Below are positions 49,183-57,588 of a stretch of DNA of 64,000 nucleotides, piece by piece. Source of the DNA: Alphaproteobacteria bacterium (GTDB lineage: Bacteria > Pseudomonadota > Alphaproteobacteria > Micropepsales > Micropepsaceae); the NCBI GenBank assembly GCA_016124635.1, contig WGNJ01000018.1:1-64000 (forward strand), in the 5' to 3' direction. The notes under the pieces are model-generated. The model was not told the DNA's origin, searched no databases, and was given only the letters and a program-made list of their open reading frames with translations. Both the position numbers and the translations under genes were made by a program. The first letter of the stretch is position 1. Every line of letters begins with the position of its first letter.

Positions 49183-51462
49183 ATGTCTGACGTTCCTCCG
49201 CAAACACCAGAGCCGACCGAGCCGGCGCCGTTGCACGAGTGGAGCGAGCCGCGCCACTCGCGCCGCCCGTGGTGGTTCTGGCTTGCCAGCGGCTTCGGCA
49301 GCTGCGTGCTGTTCGCTTCGCTGATGTTCGTGGTGATGTACTATGCCTACGCGCCCGAGCTGCCGAAGAACGTCGACCTCAACGCCATCAACAAGACGCC
49401 CTCGATTACGCTGACCGATGCGGCCGGGCGGGTGTTCGCGTCTCGGGGTGCCGCCTTCGGCTACCGGCTCGCCGTCGGCGAAATGCCGACCTATCTGCCC
49501 GAAGCCTTCATCATCATGGAGGACCGGCGCTTCTATTCCCATTCGGGCGTCGACATCCGCGGCCTCGTGCGTGCGTTGTTCGTGAATCTGAGCTCTGGCG
49601 GGGTCGTCCAGGGTGGTTCCACGATCACCCAGCAGCTCGCCAAGAACACCTTCCTGAAGCCCGAGCGCACCTGGTCGCGCAAGCTCGAGGAGGTTTTCCT
49701 CGCCTTCTGGCTCGAGCGGCACTTCAACAAAGACCAAATCCTGACGCTCTATCTCAATCGTATCTATCTCGGCGCCGGCGCCTATGGCGTGGACGCGGCG
49801 GCGCGCGAGTATTTCGGCAAATCGGCGGGTAAGGTGACGCTGGCCGAGGCCGCGATGCTTGCTGCCTTGACGCGCGCGCCGTCGCGCTACTCGCCGGAAG
49901 CCGACCTCGCCATGGCGCAGGCGCGCGCGGCGATCGTGATCGATCAGCTGTTGGCGGACGGCAAGATCACGAAGGAACAGGCGGACAACGCCAAGAAGCA
50001 TCCGGCGAAACCGGTGCTGCACGAAGGAACGGAAAGCGCCAACTATTTCGCCGACTTCGTCATGGATCAGCTGACCAAGCTGAACGTGCCGCTGGACAAA
50101 GACGTCATCGTGCGCACGACGATCGACACGAAACTGCAAGCCGTGGCGCAGCGGACTTTGACGAGCGTCCTCGATAAAGACGGGCCGAAGCGGCACGTTT
50201 CGCAAGGCGCGCTCGTCGCGATGGAGCCGGACGGCGCCGTGCGCAGCCTTGTCGGCGGCAAGGATTGGACAACGTCGAATTTCAACCGCGCCTATCAAGC
50301 GCGCCGGCAGCCGGGATCCTCGTTCAAGCCCTTCGTCTATCTCGCCGCGCTCGAAGCCGGACTCACACCCGATACCGAGCGTGACGACGCGCCTTACGAA
50401 AACCGCGGTTGGACGCCTGGGAACTACGACGGCAACTATTTAGGCACGATTACCTTGCGCGAAGCTTTGGCGCGCTCAATCAACACCGTCGCGATACGGC
50501 TTGCCGACGAAGTGACGCGAACGGCCATCATCCGCGTCGCGCAGCGTCTCGGCATCACCTCGCCGCTCGCGCCGAACCGCTCGCTGCCGCTCGGCACGTC
50601 GGAGGTGACGCTCTATGAAATGGTGCGTTCGTTCGCGGCCTTCGCGAACAACGGCAACAAGACAGAGCCCTACGTCATCCTCGACGTTCGGACGACCGAC
50701 GGCACGATGCTCTACGAACACAAGGCCGCTCCCGCGACACCCGTGATCGCGCCGCTGCAGCTCGCCGAAATGAATCAGATGATGTTCGAGGTGACGCAAA
50801 CCGGCACCGGGCGGCGCGCCGACCTGTCGCCGCGTCCGGCGGCGGCGAAGACCGGCACGAGCCAAGATTGGCGCGACGCTTGGTTCGTCGGCTACACCGC
50901 CGACCTCGTGACCGGCGTTTGGGTCGGCAACGACGACAACTCTTCGATGGCGCGGGTCGTCGGCGGCAGCATTCCGGCGACGATCTGGAAGGCCTACATG
51001 CTTGCGGCGGAAAAGAACCTGCCGGTGCGCACGCTGCCCGGCATCGACATGTTCGGACAGACCGGCGAGGACTACGCCGAGGTGCATTCGTCCGACTCCG
51101 ACGGCGACATGCCGTGGGTCGACGGCGGTGACGGCGGCCGTCGCGACCGGCACGAGGATCGCGGCGTCCTGGAAGAATTTTTCGACAGCATCTTCGGCGG
51201 CGACGACGACGAGGACCGGCGCGCCCCACCGCCGCCGGACGACGGCTACGGTCCGCGCTCCGAATTGGTGCCAACAAGGCCGAGCGGGGCCCGGACTGCA
51301 TCGAGTGCAGCGCCTCCGAGCAAGCCGCTGGTGATCACAGTGCCGCCGTCAACACCCTCAGCCACTGCAACGGTACGCCAATCGAGTGGCGCAAAGAGTT
51401 CGGACAGCGACGGACCCTATCGGCAACCGCAACCGGATGCCGACGCCGGATCGCCTTTCTAG
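49183..51462 (+). CDS. Class A penicillin-binding protein (bifunctional, PBP1a-like)
   Basis: This 759-residue protein has one membrane helix (about residues 27-50), a GT51 glycosyltransferase domain with EDRRFYSHSGVDIRGL and GGSTITQQLAKNTFLKPERT, and a transpeptidase domain with GSSFKPF (the SxxK serine and lysine), RSINTVAIRLA (SxN) and KTGTSQDWRDAWF (KTG). It builds and crosslinks peptidoglycan on the periplasmic side. The tail is Asp/Glu- and Pro-rich and disordered. It runs directly into the stop of the DUF3137 gene (TAGCTA). Confidence 0.92.
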   Translation: MSDVPPQTPEPTEPAPLHEWSEPRHSRRPWWFWLASGFGSCVLFASLMFVVMYYAYAPELPKNVDLNAINKTPSITLTDAAGRVFASRGAAFGYRLAVGEMPTYLPEAFIIMEDRRFYSHSGVDIRGLVRALFVNLSSGGVVQGGSTITQQLAKNTFLKPERTWSRKLEEVFLAFWLERHFNKDQILTLYLNRIYLGAGAYGVDAAAREYFGKSAGKVTLAEAAMLAALTRAPSRYSPEADLAMAQARAAIVIDQLLADGKITKEQADNAKKHPAKPVLHEGTESANYFADFVMDQLTKLNVPLDKDVIVRTTIDTKLQAVAQRTLTSVLDKDGPKRHVSQGALVAMEPDGAVRSLVGGKDWTTSNFNRAYQARRQPGSSFKPFVYLAALEAGLTPDTERDDAPYENRGWTPGNYDGNYLGTITLREALARSINTVAIRLADEVTRTAIIRVAQRLGITSPLAPNRSLPLGTSEVTLYEMVRSFAAFANNGNKTEPYVILDVRTTDGTMLYEHKAAPATPVIAPLQLAEMNQMMFEVTQTGTGRRADLSPRPAAAKTGTSQDWRDAWFVGYTADLVTGVWVGNDDNSSMARVVGGSIPATIWKAYMLAAEKNLPVRTLPGIDMFGQTGEDYAEVHSSDSDGDMPWVDGGDGGRRDRHEDRGVLEEFFDSIFGGDDDEDRRAPPPPDDGYGPRSELVPTRPSGARTASSAAPPSKPLVITVPPSTPSATATVRQSSGAKSSDSDGPYRQPQPDADAGSPF

Positions 51463-52455
51463 CTACTGACCTGCGTCCGCTGGGACGTCCTTGTTGCCGA
51501 GGGCGACGAGCGGCGCTTCTTCGGCGGTCAGCATGGAATCGATCAGCCGCAAAATCTCGGCGATGTCGGTCACGACTTGGCGAACGCGGGCAGGATCCGC
51601 GAGCGGGCTGAACATCGATCCCGCCTCGAAGCGGTTGCGGCCTTCGACGGCAACGAGAAGATCACCGCTTTCGAAGGCGCAGCGAATGCGGCTGCCCGAG
51701 AACTTCGCTTCTAGCGCAACCAATCGCTCCATGAAGACCGGATGGACGAGTTCGCGCGCCTCGACCTGGTCGGAACCGTACACTTCGAATTCGCGTTCGA
51801 ACTTCGGATCCTCGAGCCCAACGCGCTGCAGTTTCGAGCCGAAGCGATCGAGGAAGTTGAAGATGCCGCGGTCGCGACGCACGACCGTGACACCGAGGAA
51901 CGGCTTCGGGAAGGACACGCGCACCAACTGTCCGCGAAAGCACGTACTCCAATGCGTGCCGTTCTTGTCGGTGTGCTTTTGTTCGAGATGCGCCTCGTAG
52001 AGATCGAAGCCGCATTTGAAGCGCTGACCGCTGAACCAATCCTCAAAGCTCGAGCGGTCGTAGTGTGGCACGAGCCCGAGCGATCTGACCTCGTCGAACC
52101 CGGCCGGGCTGAATCCATTCTCTTCGTACCGACAGCCGATCGCTTGCGCGATCGTGTTCAGCATCTTCAACTTGACCTGATTGTTGAGCACCGAGAGCGG
52201 CCAATAGGCCCAGCTACCAACGGCAATCGCGCCGCCGAAGCCGACGAAGAGGGCAAATTCGGTCCACCCCACCGAGAGCATTGCGACCACAACCACCGCG
52301 ACAGCGATCAATCCCGAGATCAACCGCGACCAGAATGTTCTGACATCGGCAACACGTTCGGCCTCGCGCGCTTGCAGCGAGGGCTCGATATCCTCGCCGT
52401 AAAGCTTATTGAATCCGGCGTCGTCGAGATGGGTCAGGTCCAAGGTCGTCGGCAT
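51463..52455 (-). CDS. DUF3137 membrane protein
   Basis: This 330-residue protein has two adjacent membrane helices near its N-terminus (LISGLIAVAVVVVAMLSVGW and LFVGFGGAIAVGSWAYW) and a soluble C-terminal region with GTHWSTCFRGQLVRVSFPKP and LVHPVFMERLVALEAKF, the DUF3137 pattern. A start eight codons upstream is possible. Its function is unknown. It converges on the PBP gene without intervening bases between the two stops. Confidence 0.8.
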   Translation of the reverse strand: MPTTLDLTHLDDAGFNKLYGEDIEPSLQAREAERVADVRTFWSRLISGLIAVAVVVVAMLSVGWTEFALFVGFGGAIAVGSWAYWPLSVLNNQVKLKMLNTIAQAIGCRYEENGFSPAGFDEVRSLGLVPHYDRSSFEDWFSGQRFKCGFDLYEAHLEQKHTDKNGTHWSTCFRGQLVRVSFPKPFLGVTVVRRDRGIFNFLDRFGSKLQRVGLEDPKFEREFEVYGSDQVEARELVHPVFMERLVALEAKFSGSRIRCAFESGDLLVAVEGRNRFEAGSMFSPLADPARVRQVVTDIAEILRLIDSMLTAEEAPLVALGNKDVPADAGQ

Positions 52456-52601
52456 GGCCTTATCATTGCTCCCACACATTCCGTCGCACGTCCGAGCTTA
52501 GGCGAATGTGCGAAAAGGAGACATTAAGGGCGGCGGCGCGCGTCGTTTGACATTTACCTACCCCAGGATTTGTCCTGTCGACAGTATTAAGGTTTGAGGC
52601 G

Positions 52602-53177
52602 ATGTGGTTTTTGTTGCGTCTGTTCGGCTCAATCGCGATCGCGATCGTGCTCGGCCTTTGCTCCGCCTATCTCGGCGCGTTTTGGGTGCTGGCCGGCGAC
52701 GCGCAGGTGCAGAACGGCGCGTGGCAGACGAACCTTTTGATCGGCAGCGAGACCGCGGATCCTTATCTGCGGACCTATGTCGCGCTGACGGGTCTCCTCG
52801 CGCTCAACAAAAGCGAAACGATCTACTACCAAACCGACCGCGACAGCGCCGGTCAACCGTTCGACGGACGATGCTCCTATCGTATCGATGGGAATGACCC
52901 CGATGCGCGGTGGTGGAGCATCACAGTCTACGGCACCGATCATTTTCTGCTCCCCAATGCGTCGCGGCGTTATTCGGTGAACAAGAACAACGTGCTGCGC
53001 AGTGCCGACGGCTCCTTCAGCATCCGCCTGTCGACGACGCCCGAAGAAGGCAATTGGATCGCAACGTCCGAAGACGGGTTCGAACTGACGTTGCGGCTCT
53101 ACAATCCCGGCGAAAGCGTGCGTGAGCGTCCGGACGCCGTGCCCCTGCCCTCCATCACGAAGGAGGCATGCTCATGA
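52602..53177 (+). CDS. DUF1214 domain protein
   Basis: This 191-residue protein has an N-terminal membrane helix (about residues 5-30) and then a DUF1214-type region: LNKSETIYYQTDRDSAGQPF, DARWWSITVYGTDHFLLPN and FSIRLSTTPEEGNWI. The stop overlaps the start of the following gene (ATGA). DUF1214 and DUF1254 proteins are often found as a pair or fusion with unknown function, as here. Location is probably periplasmic or membrane-attached. Confidence 0.85.
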   Translation: MWFLLRLFGSIAIAIVLGLCSAYLGAFWVLAGDAQVQNGAWQTNLLIGSETADPYLRTYVALTGLLALNKSETIYYQTDRDSAGQPFDGRCSYRIDGNDPDARWWSITVYGTDHFLLPNASRRYSVNKNNVLRSADGSFSIRLSTTPEEGNWIATSEDGFELTLRLYNPGESVRERPDAVPLPSITKEACS

Positions 53178-53701
53178 TGCGCTGGATCCGCTGGAGCCTG
53201 TTCACGCTCGTGCTGGCTGCCGTCATTCACTGGCTCGCCATCAGCGAGGCACCTTCGCTCATCATGTGGCGCGCGATGGGCAAGCTCGTGCACGGCCGGG
53301 TCAACACGATTTCGCACATGGATCGTGCCACCGAAGCTTCGCGCACCGTCGTCAAGCCGAGCCCCGACCTGCTCTATTCCAGCTGCGCCTTCGATGTCAG
53401 CCGCCACCCTCTTAAGATCGTGACCGGCGCACCGAGCGACACGTATTGGTCGGTTTCGCTCTACGCCGACAATACGGACAATTTCTTCGCGCTGAACGAT
53501 ACGCAGGCGCAGGGTCAGCCGGCGACGATCATCTTGCTCGGCCCGGGCCAATCGGCGCCCATCGACACCGCGGGCACCATCACCGTCAACGCGCCGTCGA
53601 CCAGAGGATTGGTGCTCTTCCGCACGCTGATCAACGACGATCGGCGCCAATTCGACATCGACAAAGCACGCCGCGCGGCGACGTGTCAGCCGCTGTCCTA
53701 G
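53174..53701 (+). CDS. DUF1254 domain protein
   Basis: The ATG at 53174 is preferred (AGGAGG at 53161-53166, spacing 7), overlapping the upstream stop; an ATG at 53168 sits too close to the ribosome site. The 175-residue product has an N-terminal membrane helix (SLFTLVLAAVIHWLAISEAP), followed by the DUF1254 pattern RTVVKPSPDLLYSSCAFDVS and YWSVSLYADNTDNFFALND. It probably forms a partner with the DUF1214 protein. It shares CTAG stop bases with the convergent lipoprotein gene. Confidence 0.82.
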   Translation: MMRWIRWSLFTLVLAAVIHWLAISEAPSLIMWRAMGKLVHGRVNTISHMDRATEASRTVVKPSPDLLYSSCAFDVSRHPLKIVTGAPSDTYWSVSLYADNTDNFFALNDTQAQGQPATIILLGPGQSAPIDTAGTITVNAPSTRGLVLFRTLINDDRRQFDIDKARRAATCQPLS

Positions 53702-54126
53702 CCATCGTCGTTGATGAGGCCCAGGGCAATGTCGCAGACGGTTGCCGGGTCGGCCGTGACCTCAACCGGCGCCTCAGCTCGCTGATCGTCAGCGCTGAGG
53801 TCGTATTTGAAGACGGGATCATTGTAGGCGAAGCCACCGTGCTCCGTCACCAAAACCCATCGTCTCCCCTTATTCCAGATGAAGACGAGGCGACGGTCTA
53901 TCCCGACTTCGCTAACATCGGTAACGTCGAATGGCTCGCCGGGCGCTGCAATATCGCCGATTGCGTCATGCAGAGCGCGTCGTATCGGCTCTGGTGTTTG
54001 TTCGAGGCGCCGAACCGCCGATATCCCGGGTGGTGTCTTGCACCACGGTATCGCCCGGCTCTGCTGACCGCACGCCGATACGATGCATGCCAATGTGAGC
54101 GCCGCGACCCAAGTCATATACCGCAT
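53698..54126 (-). CDS. Small lipoprotein, hypothetical
   Basis: The 142-residue protein has a hydrophobic signal ending in a lipobox, IVSAC, with the lipidated Cys near residue 19. The mature part contains PPGISAVRRLEQTPEPIRRA, RRLVFIWNKGRRWVLVTEHG and AYNDPVFKYDL, without a recognised domain. Its stop shares four bases (CTAG) with the DUF1254 gene, so the two genes converge. Confidence 0.75.
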   Translation of the reverse strand: MRYMTWVAALTLACIVSACGQQSRAIPWCKTPPGISAVRRLEQTPEPIRRALHDAIGDIAAPGEPFDVTDVSEVGIDRRLVFIWNKGRRWVLVTEHGGFAYNDPVFKYDLSADDQRAEAPVEVTADPATVCDIALGLINDDG

Positions 54127-54212
54127 CTCGGTTCAACCTCTTACGCTTCAGAGTATTCCCGCGCCCACGTAGAGTATGCGATCCTATACGATCCACATTC
54201 GCAGGGCTGCCA

Positions 54213-54509
54213 ATGACGCAGACACCCGTTTTTCTCATCGCCTTCGACGTCGCGCCCGAGCGGCACCGGGCGATGGTGCTCGCGATCGAGGCGCTCGGCG
54301 AATGGGCGCAGCTGACACCGACAACGTTCGCCGTCGCCACCAACGAACCCGCCGGCGCGATCATCGCCAAGCTCCATCGAAACATCCGGGCGGAGGAACA
54401 AATCTTCGTGGTGAGCGCCAAGGGACCGTGGGCCGCCTACGGCGCCTCCGATACCGAGAACTTTTTGGACGTGCTCGGGCCTGAGGAAGATTGGATCGAG
54501 AGCAGCTGA
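54213..54509 (+). CDS. SinR/Cas2-like small ferredoxin-fold protein
   Basis: This 98-residue protein reads FLIAFDVAPERHRAMVLAIE, then WAQLTPTTFAVATNEPAGAI and IRAEEQIFVVSAKGPWAAYG. The Asp after the first strand, the central strand with AVATNEPA and the closing EEQIFVV strand resemble SinR/Cas2-like beta-alpha-beta ferredoxin folds. No cas genes or repeats are nearby, so it is not a CRISPR component. The activity is unknown; such proteins can be nuclease-like or inert. Confidence 0.6.
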   Translation: MTQTPVFLIAFDVAPERHRAMVLAIEALGEWAQLTPTTFAVATNEPAGAIIAKLHRNIRAEEQIFVVSAKGPWAAYGASDTENFLDVLGPEEDWIESS

Positions 54510-54594
54510 TCTCGGCGCCGCGACCCGTCGGATCGGGGATGACGCGCGCCGCGAAGGTCGGCTAACCTGCGTGTGCTCCATTCGAGGACTTTGT

Positions 54595-55644
54595 ATGCGC
54601 ACTGTTCGCCGCCACTTCTTGGCCGCTCTCGCATGCGGCCTGTTCGCAGCAGCTACGCCCGCATTCGCCGCCAAGGCCAAACCGGCCGCAGCGGCCGGCA
54701 AGCCGCTGGTCAAAATCACGTTCGCCACCGACTGGAAGGCGCAGGCCGAGCACGGCGGTTTCTATCAAGCGCTGGCGACCGGGCTCTACAAAAAAGCCGG
54801 GCTCGACGTGACGATCCGGCAAGGCGGGCCGGCGGTGAATCCGCCGCAACTCATTGCGGCCGGCGCCGTCGATTTCGTCATGGGCTCGAACCAATTCCAG
54901 CCGCTCAATCTCATTGCGGCCGGCGCCGACGTGCAAGCGGTGGCCGCGATCTTCCAGAAAGACCCGCAAGTTCTGATCACGCATCCGCGCGACGACGTGA
55001 AGAGCATCGCCGACATGAAGGGCAAGCCGATCATGATCTCCGACGCCACCATTTCGACGTGGTGGGTGTGGGCTCGCGCGAAGTACGGCTTCAACGACAA
55101 GCAAATCCGCAAGTACACCTTCAACGCGGCCCCGTTCCTCACCGATCCGAAGGCGATTCAGCAAGGCTACGTCTCGTCGGAGCCTTATCTGATCGAGAAG
55201 GAAGGGAAGATCAAACCGCAGGTTTTCTTGCTGTCGGATGCCGGTTATCCCGGCTATTCGAATTTCATTCTGGCGCGGGGCAAGGACATTCGCGAGCGCG
55301 CAGCTGTGGTGCAGGCTTTCGTGAACGCGAGCATTGACGGCTGGGCGAGCTACCTCGACGGCGATCCCTCGCCCGGCAACGCGCTGATCAAAAAAGACAA
55401 CCCGGAAATGACCGACGATCTGATCGCCAACGGCATCGCGCAGATGAAGGCGCACGGCATCGTCATATCGGGCGACGCGACGACCAAGGGCATCGGCGCC
55501 ATGAGCGACGCGCGCTGGAAGGAATTCTTCGATCTCATGGCGGCGAACGGCGTCTACGACAAGAGCTTGGACTACAAGTCGGCCTACACGCTGGCGTTCG
55601 TCGATCATGGCCGCGGCGTCCCGAAGCCCGCAAAAGCGCACTGA
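54595..55644 (+). CDS. ABC transporter substrate-binding protein (NMT1/THI5-like)
   Basis: The 349-residue protein starts at 54595 with a Sec signal peptide (about residues 1-22, ending AFA). It then has the NMT1/THI5-like fold: VKITFATDWKAQAEHGGFYQ, YKKAGLDVTIRQGGPAVNPP and AGAVDFVMGSNQFQPLNLIA. The FATDWKAQAEHGGFYQA segment resembles pyrimidine/HMP precursor- and alkanesulfonate-type binding proteins. The three ABC genes form one operon. No thiamine riboswitch is seen upstream, so a pyrimidine role is only an option. Confidence 0.83.
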   Translation: MRTVRRHFLAALACGLFAAATPAFAAKAKPAAAAGKPLVKITFATDWKAQAEHGGFYQALATGLYKKAGLDVTIRQGGPAVNPPQLIAAGAVDFVMGSNQFQPLNLIAAGADVQAVAAIFQKDPQVLITHPRDDVKSIADMKGKPIMISDATISTWWVWARAKYGFNDKQIRKYTFNAAPFLTDPKAIQQGYVSSEPYLIEKEGKIKPQVFLLSDAGYPGYSNFILARGKDIRERAAVVQAFVNASIDGWASYLDGDPSPGNALIKKDNPEMTDDLIANGIAQMKAHGIVISGDATTKGIGAMSDARWKEFFDLMAANGVYDKSLDYKSAYTLAFVDHGRGVPKPAKAH

Positions 55645-55647
55645 CGC

Positions 55648-56391
55648 ATGTCGCAATTGCTGACGTTCGACGCAGTCAGCAAACGCTTTGCCAACGACGT
55701 GCTGGCGCTGGACCGCGTCAGCTTCAGCGTTGCGGGCGGCGAGTTCGTCTCGCTCGTCGGGCCTTCCGGCTGCGGCAAGAGCACGATTTTGCGCCTGGCC
55801 GCCGGGCTAACGCCGCCGACCGGCGGGAATATCCGCTGGGAAGGCGTTCGCCCGCGGCTTGGCTTCGTTTTTCAAGATGCCGCGTTGATGCCCTGGGCGG
55901 ACGTCGAGAAGAATGTGCGATTGCCGCTCGAGCTTCTGCGCATGCCGAGCGACGTGGTGCAACGGCGTGTGAAGGAGACGCTTGAGCTCGTCGGTCTGAC
56001 GGCGTTCGCCAAAGCCTTTCCGCGTGAGCTGTCGGGCGGGATGCGAATGCGTGTATCGATCGCGCGGGCGCTCGCCGTCGAGCCCAGCGTGTTGCTGATG
56101 GACGAACCGTTTGCGGCACTGGACGAGTTCACGCGGGAGCGGCTCAACGACGAGCTGCGCAATCTGTGGCGTACGCGAGGGCTGACAATTCTGTTTGTCA
56201 CACATTCGATCTACGAGAGTGTCTATCTGTCGTCGCGTGTTCTCGTCATGCGGCCGCGGCCCGGACGCATCGTCAACGATCTGGAGATGAGCCGGCCGGT
56301 CGAGCGTAGCGCCGAGTTCAGGCACAGCGGCGAATATGCCGAGCGTTGCCGCGCCTTGCGCGATGCGCTGTTCGAAGGAGCGCAGGCATGA
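55648..56391 (+). CDS. ABC transporter ATPase (NitT/TauT type)
   Basis: This 247-residue ATPase has Walker A GPSGCGKST (about residues 38-46), Q-loop FVFQDAALMPW, the signature LSGGMRMRVS and Walker B VLLMDEPFAALDE, all as in the nitrate/sulfonate/taurine class. It is 3 bases after the binding-protein gene and its stop overlaps the permease start (ATGA). The importer would energise uptake of the ligand of the NMT1-like protein. Confidence 0.93.
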   Translation: MSQLLTFDAVSKRFANDVLALDRVSFSVAGGEFVSLVGPSGCGKSTILRLAAGLTPPTGGNIRWEGVRPRLGFVFQDAALMPWADVEKNVRLPLELLRMPSDVVQRRVKETLELVGLTAFAKAFPRELSGGMRMRVSIARALAVEPSVLLMDEPFAALDEFTRERLNDELRNLWRTRGLTILFVTHSIYESVYLSSRVLVMRPRPGRIVNDLEMSRPVERSAEFRHSGEYAERCRALRDALFEGAQA

Positions 56392-57176
56392 GCGCGCAAC
56401 GTTTGCTGAGCTACGTCCTGCCCACACTCGTCGCGGTCGCCGTTCTCGCCTTTTGGGAATGGGCGGTCGGATATTTCGAGATTCAATCCTTCGTGCTGCC
56501 GGCGCCGTCCGCCATCGCCGAGACGTTCGTAACCGAATGGCCGTCATTGGCGAGTTCGGCCTGGATTACACTGACGATTACGGTCGAGGCTTTTTTGTGG
56601 GCCCTTGCCCTCGGTTTCCTTCTTGCCGTCATCTTTGCGCAGAGCCGAACGATCGAGAGCGCGTTTCTTCCGTATGCGGTGACGCTGCAAACCACGCCGG
56701 TCGTGGCCATTGCGCCCTTGATCTTGATCTGGGTTGGAGCCGATCACGCCGACCGTGCGGTTCTCATTCTCGCGATCATCGTCGCGTTCTTTCCAATCCT
56801 CGCGAACACCACGCTCGGGCTGCGCTCAGCCGATCCGCAATTGAAGGAGCTGTTCCAGCTCTACGGCGCGACGCGGATGCAGAAGCTCTTCAAGCTGCAG
56901 ATCCCTTCCGCACTGCCATACTTGCTGGCCGGCATGAAGATTTCAGGCGGGCTCGCCTTGATCGGCGCCGTCGTCGCCGAGTTCGTGGCCGGCTCCGGGA
57001 CCTCGACCGGGCTCGCCTGGCGGATCATCGAGGCCAGCAACCGGCTGCAGATCGCGAAGATGTTCGCCGCCCTCGCCTTGCTCTCGCTCATGGGCATTGG
57101 GATTTACTCGCTGCTGTCGGCGCTCGAATGGCAGCTCCTGCATCGCTGGCACGAAGCCGCCAGACCCAAGGAATAG
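56388..57176 (+). CDS. ABC transporter permease
   Basis: This 262-residue permease has five or six membrane helices, the NitT/TauT-type N-terminus, and the EAA loop LPYLLAGMKISGGLALIGAV near residue 180, which contacts the ATPase. The start ATG at 56388 overlaps the ATPase stop. It completes the importer; substrate as for the binding protein. Confidence 0.9.
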   Translation: MSAQRLLSYVLPTLVAVAVLAFWEWAVGYFEIQSFVLPAPSAIAETFVTEWPSLASSAWITLTITVEAFLWALALGFLLAVIFAQSRTIESAFLPYAVTLQTTPVVAIAPLILIWVGADHADRAVLILAIIVAFFPILANTTLGLRSADPQLKELFQLYGATRMQKLFKLQIPSALPYLLAGMKISGGLALIGAVVAEFVAGSGTSTGLAWRIIEASNRLQIAKMFAALALLSLMGIGIYSLLSALEWQLLHRWHEAARPKE

Positions 57177-57236
57177 AAAGGGTTAGTGCACTTTATACAT
57201 CTTTTGTACGTTATTTTTTATATTCTACGGTTGCAA

Positions 57237-57266
57237 TTGACAAAATAGGGCGCCGATCCCATTCTT
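57237..57266 (+). promoter_or_regulatory. Candidate promoter for the sulfite-reductase operon
   Basis: TTGACA (57237-57242) lies 18 bases before ATTCTT (57261-57266), in an AT-rich stretch between the ABC permease and DUF2849 genes. TACATCTTTTGTA just upstream (57195-57208) is an imperfect palindrome that could be an operator. The start ATG at 57291 is about 20 bases from the expected start site. Confidence 0.4.
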
Positions 57267-57290
57267 TAAGTGGAATTGGGCGAGCCCTCC

Positions 57291-57584
57291 ATGCCGCAAG
57301 TGCTTACAGCGAACAGATTGTCGGACGGCGAGGTCGTTTATCTCGACGCGAGCGATCGCTGGGTCGAGCGGCTTGGCGATGCGCTCATCCTCACCACGGC
57401 CGGAGAAGGCGAGACGGCCCTCGCCAAAGGCGTGCAGGCTGAGAACGATCGCAAAGTGGTTCACGCCTATCTGTTCGACGTCTCGGCTCAAGGCGAAGCG
57501 TTGAAGCCCGTCAAGATGCGCGAGGTCATTCGCGCGGCCGGTCCGACCGTTCGGCGCGACCTCGGCAAGCAGGCCAGAGCCTAG
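57291..57584 (+). CDS. DUF2849 domain protein
   Basis: This 97-residue protein matches DUF2849: TANRLSDGEVVYLDASDRWV and KGVQAENDRKVVHAYLFDVS. In alphaproteobacteria it is regularly encoded directly before the sulfite/nitrite reductase gene and may assist its siroheme or electron supply, but its biochemistry is not established. The ATG at 57291 starts the domain. It is 4 bases upstream of cysI. Confidence 0.85.
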   Translation: MPQVLTANRLSDGEVVYLDASDRWVERLGDALILTTAGEGETALAKGVQAENDRKVVHAYLFDVSAQGEALKPVKMREVIRAAGPTVRRDLGKQARA

Positions 57585-57588
57585 GGCC

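Noticed and set aside
54213..54509. Cas2 as part of a CRISPR system
   Set aside because: The small protein only resembles the ferredoxin-like fold of SinR/Cas2; no other cas genes or repeats occur in the window.
54510..54594. Thiamine pyrophosphate riboswitch before the NMT1/THI5-like importer
   Set aside because: The short gap lacks the conserved CTGAGA-type core and the length needed for the switch.
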